In this document: positions 23,577-37,731 of the stretch, piece by piece | Layout: every line of letters begins with the position of its first letter | Position numbering within the stretch: position 1 is the stretch's first letter | Origin: Maylandia zebra | Taxonomy: Eukaryota; Chordata; Actinopteri; Cichliformes; Cichlidae | Assembly: GCF_041146795.1 (NCBI RefSeq) | Contig: NC_135176.1 | Span: forward strand, 18,487,786-18,551,785 | DNA: 64,000 nucleotides | Reading direction: 5' to 3' | Made by a program: the position numbers and the translations under genes | Notes under the pieces: generated by a model | Seen by the model: only the letters and a program-made list of their open reading frames with translations | Told to the model about the DNA's origin: nothing | Databases searched by the model: none

Positions 23577-23760
23577 CTCCCTTATCGCCCGGCCAAGATC
23601 GCCATTACATGGCTCCCACGCACTGGCAAACGAAAGCAAGGCCGACCAAAGATCACATGGCGTCGATCATTTATGGATGATCTGAGAACCGTCGACATTG
23701 CCTGGGACGAAGCGTAAGCCGCTCGTTAGCTGCCTGAATGGCGTAGGAGGACCTAAGTGC
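23577..23760 (+). mobile_element. LINE C-terminal tail fragment
   Basis: The frame to 23717 reads GKRKQGRPKITWRRSF...DLRTVDIAWDEA, the C-terminal tail seen in many endonuclease-reverse transcriptases of LINEs (RTE/I-like clades). Only this tail is present. The clade cannot be decided. Confidence 0.6.
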
Positions 23761-24006
23761 TAAATGCTAAAGGTTCTGAAAGTAGCAGTACATAATGTTA
23801 TTGTCATGGTACTGGATCTTTGAGGTAGTGTTTCATTGTTTTCTATGTTTCCAGAGTGTTTATTGGAATATTCAATAAAGGTTAAAACCTAAGTATTAAT
23901 CAGTATTAGTGTGAATAACTCTTACAGGTTACTCTAGCCCTTTAAAACTAACAGACCCCTGGGGCCTACTGTTCAGGCCACTAAACTGTATGCAATTATA
24001 TTCCAG

Positions 24007-24614
24007 AGATGGAGGATACCCTTGCCTTAAGCACCCAGTGGCAATAATGACCCCATATCGCCAGCCTGTGTCAAGTAAGAAAATAATTCCCCTTTTCTTT
24101 ACACCTACAAACACGTGTAGTGCTACATCTGTTACTGTGAAGCATGCAGAGCTTTAAGAAAAGAAATGCAATATTATAATTCTACCTATTACACTAATTG
24201 AAAGTTTACTAAGCACTGAATAATAGTGTGTACTGTCTTTCTTTTAAAGCTCAAGTTGAAGAAAGGTTCAATCGGCACCACACCAAGGCCAGAAACATCA
24301 TAGAGCGTACCTTTGGCATCCTCAAAACACGCTGGCGCTCCATTTTCTTGCGAGCCCTTGAGATCCGGCCTCTGTTTGCTCCCAAAGTTGCGGGAGCTTG
24401 CTGCATCCTCCACAACATCTGTGTGGCAACAGATGACGTCTGCCAAGAAGAAGGAGATGAGGAGGAGGCGGCACAAGCAGGACCAGAAGCCGAAACAGAT
24501 TGCACGGGCGTGGACAGGGAGTTTTCTGGAGCTTGTATCCGAGCCAGGCTTGCTGCACGACTGTTTGCTCCTGAACAGCTGCCTGCATGTCTGTTTGAAC
24601 ATGACTACATCTAG
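24007..24614 (+). pseudogene. Harbinger (PIF) transposase, last two exons
   Basis: Exon 24007-24074 encodes DGGYPCLKHPVAIMTPYRQPVS, the region of the second catalytic Asp. It is bounded by a TTCCAG acceptor and a GTAAGA donor. The next exon, 24250-24614, follows a TTTTAAAG acceptor in the matching phase and encodes VEERFNRHHTKARNIIERTFGILKTRWR (catalytic Glu), then VAGACCILHNIC and an acidic tail, stop after EHDYI. This is a DDE_Tnp_4, HARBI1-like transposase. Upstream exons with the first Asp are missing, truncated near 23.8 kb. TIRs are not found. Confidence 0.82.
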
Positions 24615-24981
24615 GTAAAGGTTTCATTTGTAAGATGTAGTCATGCTCACACAAGATATGTAGGCAGCTAAGGCCAAAAGAAAAAGCCTGTTTTAAACTG
24701 TTGGTTAAAAAAAAAAGTAAATTCAAATCATTTTTTTTCCAAATTAGTGTTAGTTAGTTAAGTTAATTAGTTAAAATACATCTTTATTTGTTCAGCTTGT
24801 AAATAGTGTACATTAGTGTTCGTTTTTGTATATTTGCTTGTGCGCTCACGGTTGTATAGGTTGAATTCAATGTTAAAGGTTATTGTAACTGTTACACTTG
24901 TTGAAATGATGTTTTACTTTGACTAAAGAAATTCTCTGTTGCACATGCAGCAGAAACCTCACTTCATTATTGAGATTTAAA

Positions 24982-25015
<34 letters not shown>

Positions 25016-25103
25016 GACATCAGAAACAGCAGTATGCGACATTACGTGATGGCAGAGCTTCAGTTCATCCTTTGTCATTTTTTTTTTTTTTTTTTTTTTA
25101 ATA

Positions 25104-25260
25104 AATAGGACAGGGGGAATGAATGAGAGAAAGAGGGGGAGAGAAAGAAAGAAAACCAAAGGGGAGAAGAGACGGTGAGAAGGGGGGGGAAGAGAGAGAA
25201 AAAAAAAAAAAAGAACTCCTGGGTCACCTGTATGGAGAAAAAAAAAAAAACAAACAAAAA
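25104..25260 (+). repeat. Homopurine tract and poly-A/poly-T runs
   Basis: The tract is almost pure A/G for about 110 nt (25104-25215), preceded by two T runs of 20 or more (about 24987-25011 and 25078-25099). It lies between the two convergent Harbinger genes, where such tracts may be part of the element. It is a candidate for triplex-type structure. Confidence 0.7.
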
Positions 25261-25522
25261 AAACAAACAGAGGAGACAGCAAACAACAAAGAGCAACATA
25301 ATAATAGAGAAAACAAAGCACCATCACAATAAACTAGCTAGTCATAGATATCAATATTTACTAAATAATAAACGATATTGTGCAGCACGCAAGATAGACA
25401 GCGCACAGTGTGCTTTGAGCGCATGCATGTCTTAAAGCCAAGAAAGCTTTAGTCCGCGTCTGTGAATACCCATGTGTGCATACCTGTGTGGATCAGCATG
25501 CTTGCATTCCAAATTGCTTTAT

Positions 25523-25762
25523 TTAAAATTTTTCGACAAGTTTTTCAAACAGTGATAGATATCGGTCTGCCCTTTCAGTAGCTGCCCTCTCCCTCTCTTC
25601 CTCCCTAGTCAGCGCCTGTCTCTCTCTCTCTTCCTCTCTTTCCACCTGGTCTTTTAGAAACTGAAGTACAGCCTGGCTGTCCCTGGGCCTCTTCCTCTGG
25701 CTCTTCCTCGACACTTCGGTAGAAGGGGACGAGGCTGGAGTGTGTACAGCAGGTTTGGGCAA
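25523..25762 (-). pseudogene. Harbinger Myb-like accessory protein, C-terminal piece
   Basis: The minus-strand frame ends REEERERAATERADRYLSLFEKLVEKF and is preceded by a Ser/Lys/Arg-rich stretch. This coiled-coil tail is typical of the second, Myb/SANT-like protein of Harbinger elements. It faces the transposase gene tail to tail, as in whole Harbinger elements. Its N-terminal DNA-binding domain is absent because another repeat begins at about 25753. Confidence 0.6.
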
Positions 25763-25863
25763 TTCCAGGCCTCAAAGGCCGGTGTCCTGAAGGTTTTAGA
25801 TATCACCCTGGGTCAACAAACCTGAATCAAATGATTAGTTCATTACCAGGCCTCTGGAGAACG
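25753..25863 (+). mobile_element. Partial hAT MITE (half copy of the 60939 element)
   Basis: It shares GGTGTCCTG...GGTTTTAGAT and ACCAGGCCTCTGGAGAAC with 60955-61055. Only the left half is present. It cuts off the Harbinger accessory gene. Confidence 0.75.
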
Positions 25864-25865
25864 AA

Positions 25866-26300
25866 GCATAGCCTAGAACAGGGGCACTAGTCAACTTTTC
25901 CTTAAGTAATTCAAAAGCTTGTAAGCACTGTGACATCCAGGCTGAAGCAAAAAGCTGTTTAGCCCTGCCATGACTGGTCTTCTTAACGCAGACATTCACT
26001 ACATCATGGAGTGGCCCTGCAGTTTGGAAAAAGCCCTCAATAAATCTCTTATACTAACTGCAAAATTCCAAAAAACTTAGCTCTATCACAGTACTGCGGT
26101 TGGGCCATTTTGCCACAGCGCTTATCTTGTCAGGATACGTGCTTATCCCCTGAGCCAACACTTCATGACCGAGAAACTTGAACTTGAGCCGGAGGAAATG
26201 GCATTTTTCAACCTTTACCTTGAGAAGAGACTCTCACAAGGTGATCCTGGAATATTGTTGAAAACACGAATAGATCATCCAAGTAGATCAACACAATCTG
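25866..26300 (-). mobile_element. Ty3/Gypsy-type pol fragment (fossil)
   Basis: Minus-strand pieces resemble the reverse transcriptase to RNase H junction of fish Gypsy elements (a YLDD-like region followed by a KCHF...FLGHEV region). It is a short fragment, broken in several places, with no LTRs seen. Old. Confidence 0.55.
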
Positions 26301-26559
26301 AAAGACCAAATCACTCATTGTGGCCTGCCTCAGACATTGAAACATCATGGGGTCATTACATGACCTTGACTTTGAGGTCAAGGTCACTGAGATTCAAACT
26401 TATCTGAGATTTTAGTAGATGCACCTATGGTACGAATTATTGCATTTACAAACTTGAGTGTCCCCATCAGCCTTCCACACACAAACAAAGAGCATTAAAA
26501 GCTCTTAGTGGCTTCAATTCAAATTTTGCTTGTTTAAAAAAACTCAGACACAATTTAGT
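26301..26559. other. Upstream flank of OR gene 2
   Basis: No gene is seen. It contains a small repeat with facing TGACCTTGACTTTGAGGTCA and AAGGTCA words (26361-26386). From about 26490 it shares words with 41040-41100 upstream of OR gene 3. Confidence 0.5.
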
Positions 26560-27267
26560 TTAACCTTCCTGCCTTCTTGGGACCTTTTTGTGCCACTGCT
26601 ATGTGTTAAATGGCTCCCATTTCCACTGTGTTCAGTGGAATATAACCAAACTTGCCACAGGATAGTTTTTACCTGTCAATGTTAATATTCCAGTGTGAAT
26701 TCCTTAAATCAGCCTAAAATGGCTGAGCAGCAGAAATCCCCACACCCATCACCCTGGGGACCATTTTCTGCCCATTGACTTCCATTATAAACGCTATTTT
26801 TCAACCCCAAATTATCATCATATGATTTTATTTTTTCTTCTTTTCTTGGATGTCAATGAAGACTCAGGGCCTTGAAGTTTTAATTTTTAAATTGCAAAAA
26901 AAATGCAAAAAAAATAATGGCAGGTCAAAATGTATGTTGGTGCCAATCTTTGGTCCATCTAAAGGCCTACTTATAATGACAATCACATATTACTTCAACT
27001 GGTTTTTTGTGGAAATATTTAGTTTCGTTTTTTGGTTTTTGGGGCTTATAACACAGGGCGCTCATGTAATAACACTGGGATTTGAAGGGTTAAAACAACG
27101 AAAATATAATTAAAACTTTACATGAATATTTCAGGGAGAAGTAGTTTTACAAGGTTGGCTAATTTAAAGTGGAATAAAATATGGATATATGGTCTTTTTA
27201 TGGCGTGGCTGAGAATGGTCCCTAGGGTGATGGGTGTGAGTTTTTTAAAGGATGGCAGGAGGGTTAA
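26560..27267. mobile_element. piggyBac-like MITE, TTAA-flanked
   Basis: TTAACCTTCCTGCC at the left (26560) and GGCAGGAGGGTTAA at the right (to 27267) form inverted ends with the TTAA target. Longer subterminal inverted blocks occur (CACCCATCACCCTGGGGACC at 26744 and its near-complement at about 27216). No transposase is seen. The paralogous flank of OR gene 3 has a single TTAA at 41096-41099 in the same context, an empty site. Confidence 0.8.
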
Positions 27268-27426
27268 GACACTTAAAACTTTTTACTTCTTCCAGTGCTG
27301 TTTTAAGCATTTTTAATTAATGATTCAGTGCTCTTAAACAGTTACGCCATCATATTGATGATATAAACTCTGATAGAAAGAGGCACACCTACCTGAATTT
27401 CCAACTGTCACACAGTGATAGAGGTA

Positions 27427-27563
27427 ATATATAAGCGGCACATCTTTCACAGTATAACCCACTTGTGCAATGCTCTGTCTTCGCGGGTGAATTTAGTTTT
27501 TTTACACAGCAACAATGAAGTAACTCATTATGCTTTATTCTATTCTACTGTTATTATGTTTAG
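27427..27563 (+). promoter_or_regulatory. TATA box and 77-nt 5'UTR intron of OR gene 2
   Basis: TATAAG at 27430-27435 lies in a block conserved with OR gene 3 (GTGATAGAGGT, CACAGTA, CAGCAACA, AAGTAACTCATTATG). A GT donor (27487-27488, CGCGG|GTGAAT) and an acceptor TTTAG (to 27563) bound a 77-nt intron that ends 17 nt before the ATG. An ATG-led frame that begins inside the intron at 27530 would add 17 residues but is probably not used. Confidence 0.6.
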
Positions 27564-27580
27564 GGAAACAAATATTTGCA

Positions 27581-28591
27581 ATGGGAACAGAAGATAAAAC
27601 CACTACCATGTTTAATAACACATTTGTTCGCCCTGCAAAATTTTATCTCAGTGGGTTTTCCAACATCCCTCATATTAGGTATTTCTATGCCTTCCTGTGT
27701 TTTGTCTACATCATGACTGTTTTGGGTAATGGTTTTCTTCTCTCACTTATTTCACTGGTGAAGACTCTTCATACTCCTAAATACATGATTGTGTTCAACA
27801 TGGCCTTGACAGATTTGTGTGGGAGCACAGCTCTCATCCCAAAAGTCTTAGATACGTTTCTGTTTGACAGGAGATACATCCTCTATGACGCCTGTTTAAG
27901 TTATATGTTCTTTGTTATTTTCTTTGCAAGTGTGCAGTCATGGACACTTGTCACTATGGCATATGACAGACTTATAGCCATTTGTTTCCCTTTAAGGTAT
28001 CATAGTATTGTGACTGAACAATCAATTACTGCAATTCTGCTGTTTGTATGGATTTTTTTAGTGAGTGTAATAGCAACCATGGTTGGGCTTGTTAATCGTC
28101 TCTCATTCTGTAGATCTTTGGTGGTTAACAGCTTTTTCTGTGATCACGGACCAGTTTATCGTCTGGCTTGTAATGATACATCTTTAAATTACAACATGGC
28201 ATCTGCACTTGTTGCTATACTTATCATCATTCCTCTTATATTCATAATAGCCACATATGTCTGTATTTTCATAGCATTGAGCAGGACTACGTCAAGAGAG
28301 GAGCGACTCAGAGCATTAAAAACTTGTACTTCTCACCTGATCCTTGTGGTCATTTTCTTCTTGCCAATTGGAATCACTAACATAGCTGCAATGACCTCCT
28401 ACATTGATCCTAATGCCAGAATGATAAATTCCACATTGACACACACAATACCAGCTTTGCTCGATCCGATTGTATATGCTTTGAAGACAGAAGAAGTGAT
28501 GAATGCAGTTAAGAAGCTTTGCAAAAGAACTTATCTCAATCGCATGAAAGCAAAAACAAGACCTTGTAATCACTGCTGTATTAAATCGTAG
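27581..28591 (+). CDS. Teleost odorant receptor, OR gene 2
   Basis: This is an intact 336-residue 7TM receptor, paralog of OR genes 1 and 3 and very close to gene 3. Hallmarks are N-glycosylation sites near residue 12, GN in TM1 (N50), LHTPKYM (64-70), the TM3 cysteine (C105), MAYDRLIAICFPLRY (126-140), ECL2 cysteines (SFFCDHG, RLACND), RALKTCTSHL in TM6, and a TM7 motif that reads DPIVY (295-299) instead of the usual NPxxY. The tail is Cys-rich (CNHCCIKS), a possible acylation site. I chose the ATG at 27581 because it aligns with the start of OR gene 1 and follows a conserved splice acceptor. A longer frame from 27530 is open but overlaps the inferred intron. Expected role: odorant detection at sensory neuron cilia. 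The ligand is unknown. Confidence 0.93.
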   Translation: MGTEDKTTTMFNNTFVRPAKFYLSGFSNIPHIRYFYAFLCFVYIMTVLGNGFLLSLISLVKTLHTPKYMIVFNMALTDLCGSTALIPKVLDTFLFDRRYILYDACLSYMFFVIFFASVQSWTLVTMAYDRLIAICFPLRYHSIVTEQSITAILLFVWIFLVSVIATMVGLVNRLSFCRSLVVNSFFCDHGPVYRLACNDTSLNYNMASALVAILIIIPLIFIIATYVCIFIALSRTTSREERLRALKTCTSHLILVVIFFLPIGITNIAAMTSYIDPNARMINSTLTHTIPALLDPIVYALKTEEVMNAVKKLCKRTYLNRMKAKTRPCNHCCIKS

Positions 28592-29243
28592 AGGAGTGTT
28601 ATAGAATAACATATTGAAATTAGCTTACTCATTTGTAATACAGTGCAATAGCCATAAATTATACCAGTAAAGCCAAGTGTTTCATAATATGTTGTGGACT
28701 GTTGTTAAGAGTGTTGAGAAGTAGAATTTAAATATGAAATTATGCATGACACAAATTGCAGTTCTGACTGAACTGTCTTTTGGTTTGAGAAAAAGCATCA
28801 AATTTTTCTTTTTCTCAAAAATTTCTGATGGGGAAATTTTCTCTGAATTTCTCCATCAGATTATCTGCTTATGTTTTTATTATTATTGTAAATTGAAATG
28901 CAAAGCAAATGAAAGAAAAAAATATTTTCTATATTTACTTTAAGTGAAGTATTGATTCCAGTGTCTGTAAAATAAAAATGTTAAGTAAGTTTACAACCAT
29001 AATTATAATAATTAAATTGAAAATGTTTTCATCTAAATAAAAATGTTTGGAACAATTGCTCTATCGGCAAAGGTGCAACAGTTTTTAATCATGATTATGT
29101 GAGGGGGCACTTATATTGCATCACTGTATTAATTTACCTTTTAAAGGGCTGAGTCAAGGGATAGAGATGAAAGATTTTTATGTAGTGGAAAGAAGATACA
29201 AGTCAACCATCTCAACACTGAAAGGAAGTAATAAGTGTATAAT
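28592..29243. other. 3' flank of OR gene 2
   Basis: No gene is present. It shares words with 42485-43140 (for example GTGCAACAGTTTTTAATCA against CTACAACATTTTTTAATCA), part of the duplicated block. It is interrupted at 29244 by a hAT element and resumes at 37172. Confidence 0.55.
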
Positions 29244-29599
29244 CAGAGGTGGGTCGAGTATCCAAAATTGTACTCAAGTAAGAGTAGCATTACTTTAAAA
29301 TATTATTACTCAAGTAAAGGTGAAAAGTAGTCGTCAAAAAAGTTACTCAAGTAAGAGTAAAAAAGTACTTGGCGAAAAGACTACTCAAGTAGCGAGTAAC
29401 TGTTTGAAAAGTCTGATTTATTTTTTAAATAAATGTTATCAGACAAACAAAAATAAATAAATATACAAATTTTACCATTTTCAAAAGGAATATATGTAAA
29501 AACATCAACAAAATAAGGCACAACAATTCTAACTTCCAGATTTCAGTTTTTCACAACATAAAGCTTTTTTCACCAATACCTATAGTAAATAATATAAAT

Positions 29600-31512
29600 A
29601 TATAAACAATACAATACAACTTTATTTGTATAGCACATTTAAAAGACCAGTGGTACACCAAAGTGCTTTACAATAAAAACAGGAAAATTAAGACAATAAA
29701 TAAAAGACTATTAACAAAGTACCACATGTCATCAGGTTAAGGGTACTAATTATACAACAATAAAAGGGAATATAAGAACAAAGTTACTAAGAACAGATAT
29801 AGCTAAAAGATAAAGTACATAAATAAGAAATTGAACCAAGTATAAAACAGGGACGCTAACTAGATGAAAAGCTATGTTGAATAAATGAGTTTTTAAACGG
29901 GATTTAAAAGATAAAACGGAGTCTGACGCACGGATAGCGATAGGAAGGTTGTTCCACAGATTCGGTGCAACCAGGGCAAAAGCACGGTCACCCCTCGATT
30001 TAAGTCTAGATCTAGGCTGAGCCAGGAGTAATTGGGCTGAAGACCTGAGGGCTCGCCCCGGGACATATAAACTAAGAAGATCGACAAGATAACGAGGGGC
30101 TAAATTATTTATAATTCTAAAAGTGAGCAACAATATTTTAAATTCAATGCGATATTTTATGGGTAGCCAATGCAACTCAATAAGAACTGGGGTGATAGAG
30201 GCATGCTTTCTAGTGCCAGTCAGAAGGCGAGCCGCAGCATTCTGGACAAGCTGAAGTCTGTGAAGGAGAGCGGAGTGAAAACCAAAGTAGAGGTAATTAC
30301 AGTAATCCAATCTAGAAGTCACAAAAGCATGAATGAGCTTTTCAAGATCTTCATGAGGGACATAGTGCTTAGCCTTAGCAATAAGGCGCAGTTGGTAGAA
30401 GCTAGATTTGATTACTGAAGACACTTGTTTGTTAAATTTGAAAGAGCTGTCCAGCAGAACCCCTAGGTCACTAACTGAGTCAGAGAAAGAAGTGGCAAAG
30501 GAACCAAAGGTATCAGCTGATAGGCCCCTAGGGATATGGTTGCCAAACACCACAATCTCCGTTTTCTTTTCGTTCAGGATAAGGGAATTGTCTGAAAGCC
30601 ATTCTCTGACTTCTCTCATGCACTCGAGGAAGCAGTGCAACGAAGAAGCAATGTCGTCATCATCTAATTGAAAATAAATCTGTATATCATCGGCATAGAG
30701 GTGATAAGAAATGTTATATTTTTCAAAGATTAAGCCTAGGGGGAGCATATATAATGAGAATAACATAGGGCCAAGCACAGAGCCTTGGGGCACACCACAG
30801 CATAAGGATGCAGTTGAGGAAGAATAAGTACCCAAGGTAACGGAGAAAGACCTGTTCAAAAGGTATGATTTGAACCAATTAAGGGCTTCGCCCCGAATGC
30901 CCACAGTGCATTCTAACCTTGTTAATAAAATAATATGGTCAACCATGTCAAAGGCTGAGGACAAATCCAATAAGACTAATACAGCAGAATGCCCTGAATC
31001 AGTAATTAAGAGAAGATCATTAAGGACTCTCAGCAAAGCTGTTTCAGTGCTGCGGCGTGGTTTAAAACCAGATTGAAATTTATCACAGATGTCATGTGCA
31101 TCCAGGTAAGCCTGGAGTTGTGAGAGAACTATCTTCTCTAGGATTTTAGAGAGGAACGGAAGTTTGGATATCGGCCTATAATTAACGAAATCACAATGAT
31201 CAAGACATCTTTTTTTAAGAACAGGTTGCACTATAGCATGTTCAAAAACAGAGGGAACATAGCCAGAAGACAATGATGAGTTCATTAAAAATAGAATACT
31301 GGGCCCAATTACATCAAAGCCGTCCTTCACAATGCGAGACGGAAGAGGTTCATATGCAGAACTAGTAATTTTCAGTTGCTTGACAATTTGCTTAAGTGTA
31401 CAGAGTGACACTGGCTCAAACTGATGAAAAGTTGAAGTACATTCTCCAGTGAGAGCAGGGCTCACCACTAGGGGGAGTGAGGATTTGAGAGATAGGATTT
31501 TATCAGTAAAGT
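29600..31512 (-). mobile_element. L2-like LINE, 5'-truncated, open RT frame
   Basis: The frame is open from about 31512 to 29750 on the minus strand. It has ITSSAYEPLPSRIVK, LLKKRCLDHCDFVNYRPISKLPFLSKILEK-type domain I-II, LDLSSAFDMVDH, GVPQGSVLGP, the catalytic YADD, the thumb, and the L2-type C-terminus with LHWLPIKYRIEFKILLLTF and NLWNNLPIAIR. The usual end after LKTHLFNIAF is read through for about 40 residues. The endonuclease is missing. The 3' end has a GTGCTATACAAATAAAG tail of the L2 type. The frame remains open over about 590 codons, which points to youth. Confidence 0.85.
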
Positions 31513-31715
31513 AAAATGTATGTATCAGTGCAAACAATTTCCAGTGACAAGATATGCTGTAAACTTTATATTCATCTTTGCTCCAAATGGCACAGCAGCC
31601 TCAGAGAAAACGTTAGAACGAGGCATCTTCAACATATCTTCATACAAGGCAGCTCAGTTTACCATAAATTATATGGGTGTGCATTCTGCATATTTAGCAA
31701 AAATGTGCCATTTCT

Positions 31716-32087
31716 TCACTCAGTGAGGTGATGGTTAAGCTTCAGCAGCAGTTTGCTCTCAAGGTTCTTTCTGTGAAGCTCTAACTGTTTAGCAGTGAAC
31801 AGGCGTCCTGCATGACTAAGAAGTCCTTCACAAGCTCCAGATGCAGGAAGAGCAGTATTGACTTTGATCGACAGCTTCTTGATGTCAGGAAAGCCATGCA
31901 ATAGATCCATACCTCCAGTGAATGGACATGAAAGGTACCTCTCCAGCTCCCCTGCTTCTGGCTTTCCCGACCCCATGGATGCATCATCTTCGTCGAATAG
32001 GCCGCTGTTTGTGCTGGCCTTATCCAGCTCTGAGTCTAGGTGATGTCTGATGAAGTTGAGACCTGTGGAAAGATGTATGGTTTTCAA
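31716..32087 (-). pseudogene. hAT transposase C-terminal exon
   Basis: It encodes ELERYLSCPF..., FPDIKKLSIKVNTALPASGACEGLLSHAGRLFTAKQ and NLESKLLLKLN, the hAT dimerisation region. A splice acceptor (CCACAG|GTCTCAAC, near 32064) lies within the frame, so the true exon is slightly shorter. It is the only exon of the surrounding hAT that I recognise. Confidence 0.8.
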
Positions 32088-32161
32088 AAGAATTAGGTCT
32101 GGTCATTATAGTGCTGTATACACTGCCAAGCTGTGGATGTTTGTTTGGAGCTAGCCTCCAA

Positions 32162-33159
32162 AAGCTGGCCATACACTGTGCGATTTTTGGCCCATTTTGA
32201 GCCGATTTTTCAGTCGCGCAACCGTTTTGGGGATCGGCCCGAGTTTTACCTTAATCGTGTGTGCACCGTGTACATGGGATAACGAAAAGCAGTTAACACC
32301 TCACGACCAGCTCCCAATCATCAATCGTATGGTCGCATGATAATCAAACCTGTTTGAAATCCTGTCGCCCCTCAACGCAGCCTCTCAAACTGCGCACGCA
32401 CAAACACAGAAATGAAAGTGAAAAGGTGGAGCAGCACGGCAGCGCAGCGTGTGATCTGGACACAAGAGAGGCACAACTTGTAGGATGAGGCTAGCTCATC
32501 CGAGTACGTAAGCGTAGAGCTGCCACCCAGGCAAAAGAAAAATAGAGCTATATCACGTTATAACATTAAAAGTTTATTGTTCTAACAATATACTTTTCAT
32601 GTTCGTGCAATATACCTTTCACATTTGAAGAATATAATATCACGTTCGTACAATATAATATTTATATTGTAATAACGTGATATTATATTGTTCAAATGTG
32701 AAAGGTATATTGTTAGAACAATATACTTTTCACGTTATAACGTGATATAGCTCTGTTTTTCTTTTGCCTGGGTGGCAGCTCTACGCTTCCGTATCCGAGG
32801 CTTTTCAATGTGGCCTCACAAAATTATCACGACTACAACAACCACGAAAAGAGTTGGATGGACATTGCTGCTCAATCACAGCTGCCTGGTCAATGTTTTT
32901 CATTAATAATTTAGCAAAGTTGATGGTGTGTGTGTGTCTGTGTGAGTAAAAGACAGAGAGGGAGAGCGAGGGACAGATTTTGTATGATAAGCTTCATGTT
33001 ATGGACGCACAGTTTGAGCACTCAGGTCGCATCAGAGCATCAGGCCGTGTGAGACCCTGCATCGTGACCTATGAACTTCTAACCTTTGCGATTTAATTGT
33101 ACAGTTTGAGGAGCTGAATAACGTGACTGAAAAAAAATTGCACAGTGTTTGCCCAGCTT
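32162..33159 (+). mobile_element. Harbinger-like element carrying a MADF-type domain remnant
   Basis: The imperfect inverted ends AAGCTGGCCATACACTGTGC (32162) and GCACAGTGTTTGCCCAGCTT (to 33159) fit a PIF/Harbinger-type element. Inside, on the plus strand, WTQERHNL is followed (after a MITE insertion) by LFNVASQNYHDYNNHEKSWMDIAAQSQLPG, which reads like a MADF/Myb-like DNA-binding domain. There is no transposase. The target duplication is unclear. Confidence 0.55.
32506..32792. repeat. 287-bp foldback hAT-type MITE
   Basis: This is almost one long hairpin. The ends ACGTAAGCGTAGAGCTGCC and the complement of ACGGAAGCGTAGAGCTGCC lead inward through matched arms of over 100 nt to a short AT centre. 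It is flanked by ATCCGAGT and ATCCGAGG (7 of 8 match), an 8-bp duplication of hAT type. It interrupts the MADF-like remnant. Confidence 0.85.
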
Positions 33160-36785
<3,626 letters not shown>

Positions 36786-37212
36786 AGAAAACTTGCTAAA
36801 TATAGCGACAAAGTCGCTAAGTTGGCAACACTGTTTCCGTGTGTCCGCTACTTTGAAATGCTTGGGCTGCTCTGCCCGCCACAGTTTCAAACTGGTCATG
36901 TGACTGCATGGCCACATCTCATTGGTAAAAAAGTACCGGAAACTCCACTGGCGGCATGTTAGCTAATGTGTTAAACTAATTTTTTTTTTTTAAGTAACGA
37001 GTCGAATTTTGCAAATGTAGCGGAGTAAAAGTACCGTTTCTTCTTCATAAATGTACTCAAGTAAAAGTAAAAAGTATCGTGCAAAAAAGGTACTTTAAAA
37101 GTACATTTTTTTCAAAAACTTACACAAGTAAATGTAACGGAGTAAATTTAACTCGTTACTATCCACCTCTGATAATAATATCAGGGTTAAAATCAAAATG
37201 ATTTGAGATTTA

Positions 37213-37380
37213 GGCATTATTTTGTCTGCCTCTGTTTTGCCTATATCATAACTGTTTTTGGTAATGGCTTTCTTCTCTCAATTATTTCTCTGGTGAAGAC
37301 CCTTCATACTCCTAAATACTTGATTGTCATTGTGAAGCTTAGCAGTGACTCCTTGTGGAAAAGAAATTACTTACAATCCT
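37213..37380 (+). pseudogene. Odorant receptor fragment (TM1 to TM2 start)
   Basis: It reads ICLCFAYIITVFGNGFLLSIISLVKTLHTPKYLIVI, the first transmembrane segment and the LHTPKY motif. After that OR homology stops, and the downstream sequence resembles that after the 43223 fragment. It lies just after the hAT end and belongs to the duplicated block of OR gene 2. Confidence 0.8.
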
Positions 37381-37731
37381 GACAGGCTGCCTTATTCTAC
37401 TGTACCAGCACAACAGAAAGCTTAACAAGATTTCAACAAGCAATTAAGGATGTTTAACGTGCATCACATATTTTAATCTGAATATTTATGAAGCAATTGT
37501 GAGTACTAATATGTTTATTTACTTGTTAATCTCTTTTATATTTATTACCTTATTTGTAAGACTTATTAACTGGTGTTATGGTAATAGACAATTTCAGCAA
37601 CTAATTGTGTCTTTCCAATTTTCTTAACACTGCTTGTGTGTTTGTTTTCTTTTTATATTTACTACATTTACCACTTCTCTTTGCATTGTTCAGTTCAATA
37701 TACACAAATGTAAATACATACTTCTGTTTTA
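37381..37731. other. AT-rich sequence between OR relic and L2
   Basis: I see nothing recognisable here. Confidence 0.4.

Noticed and set aside
25075-25435. Lys/Glu-rich and Phe/Leu-rich frames
   Set aside because: They are products of the homopurine and poly-T tracts.
27530-27580. N-terminal extension MLYSILLLLCLGKQIFA as a signal peptide of OR gene 2 (and the like at 41423)
   Set aside because: It overlaps a conserved, well-formed 76-77 nt intron, and OR gene 1 starts at the position of the inner ATG. ORs normally lack cleaved signal peptides.
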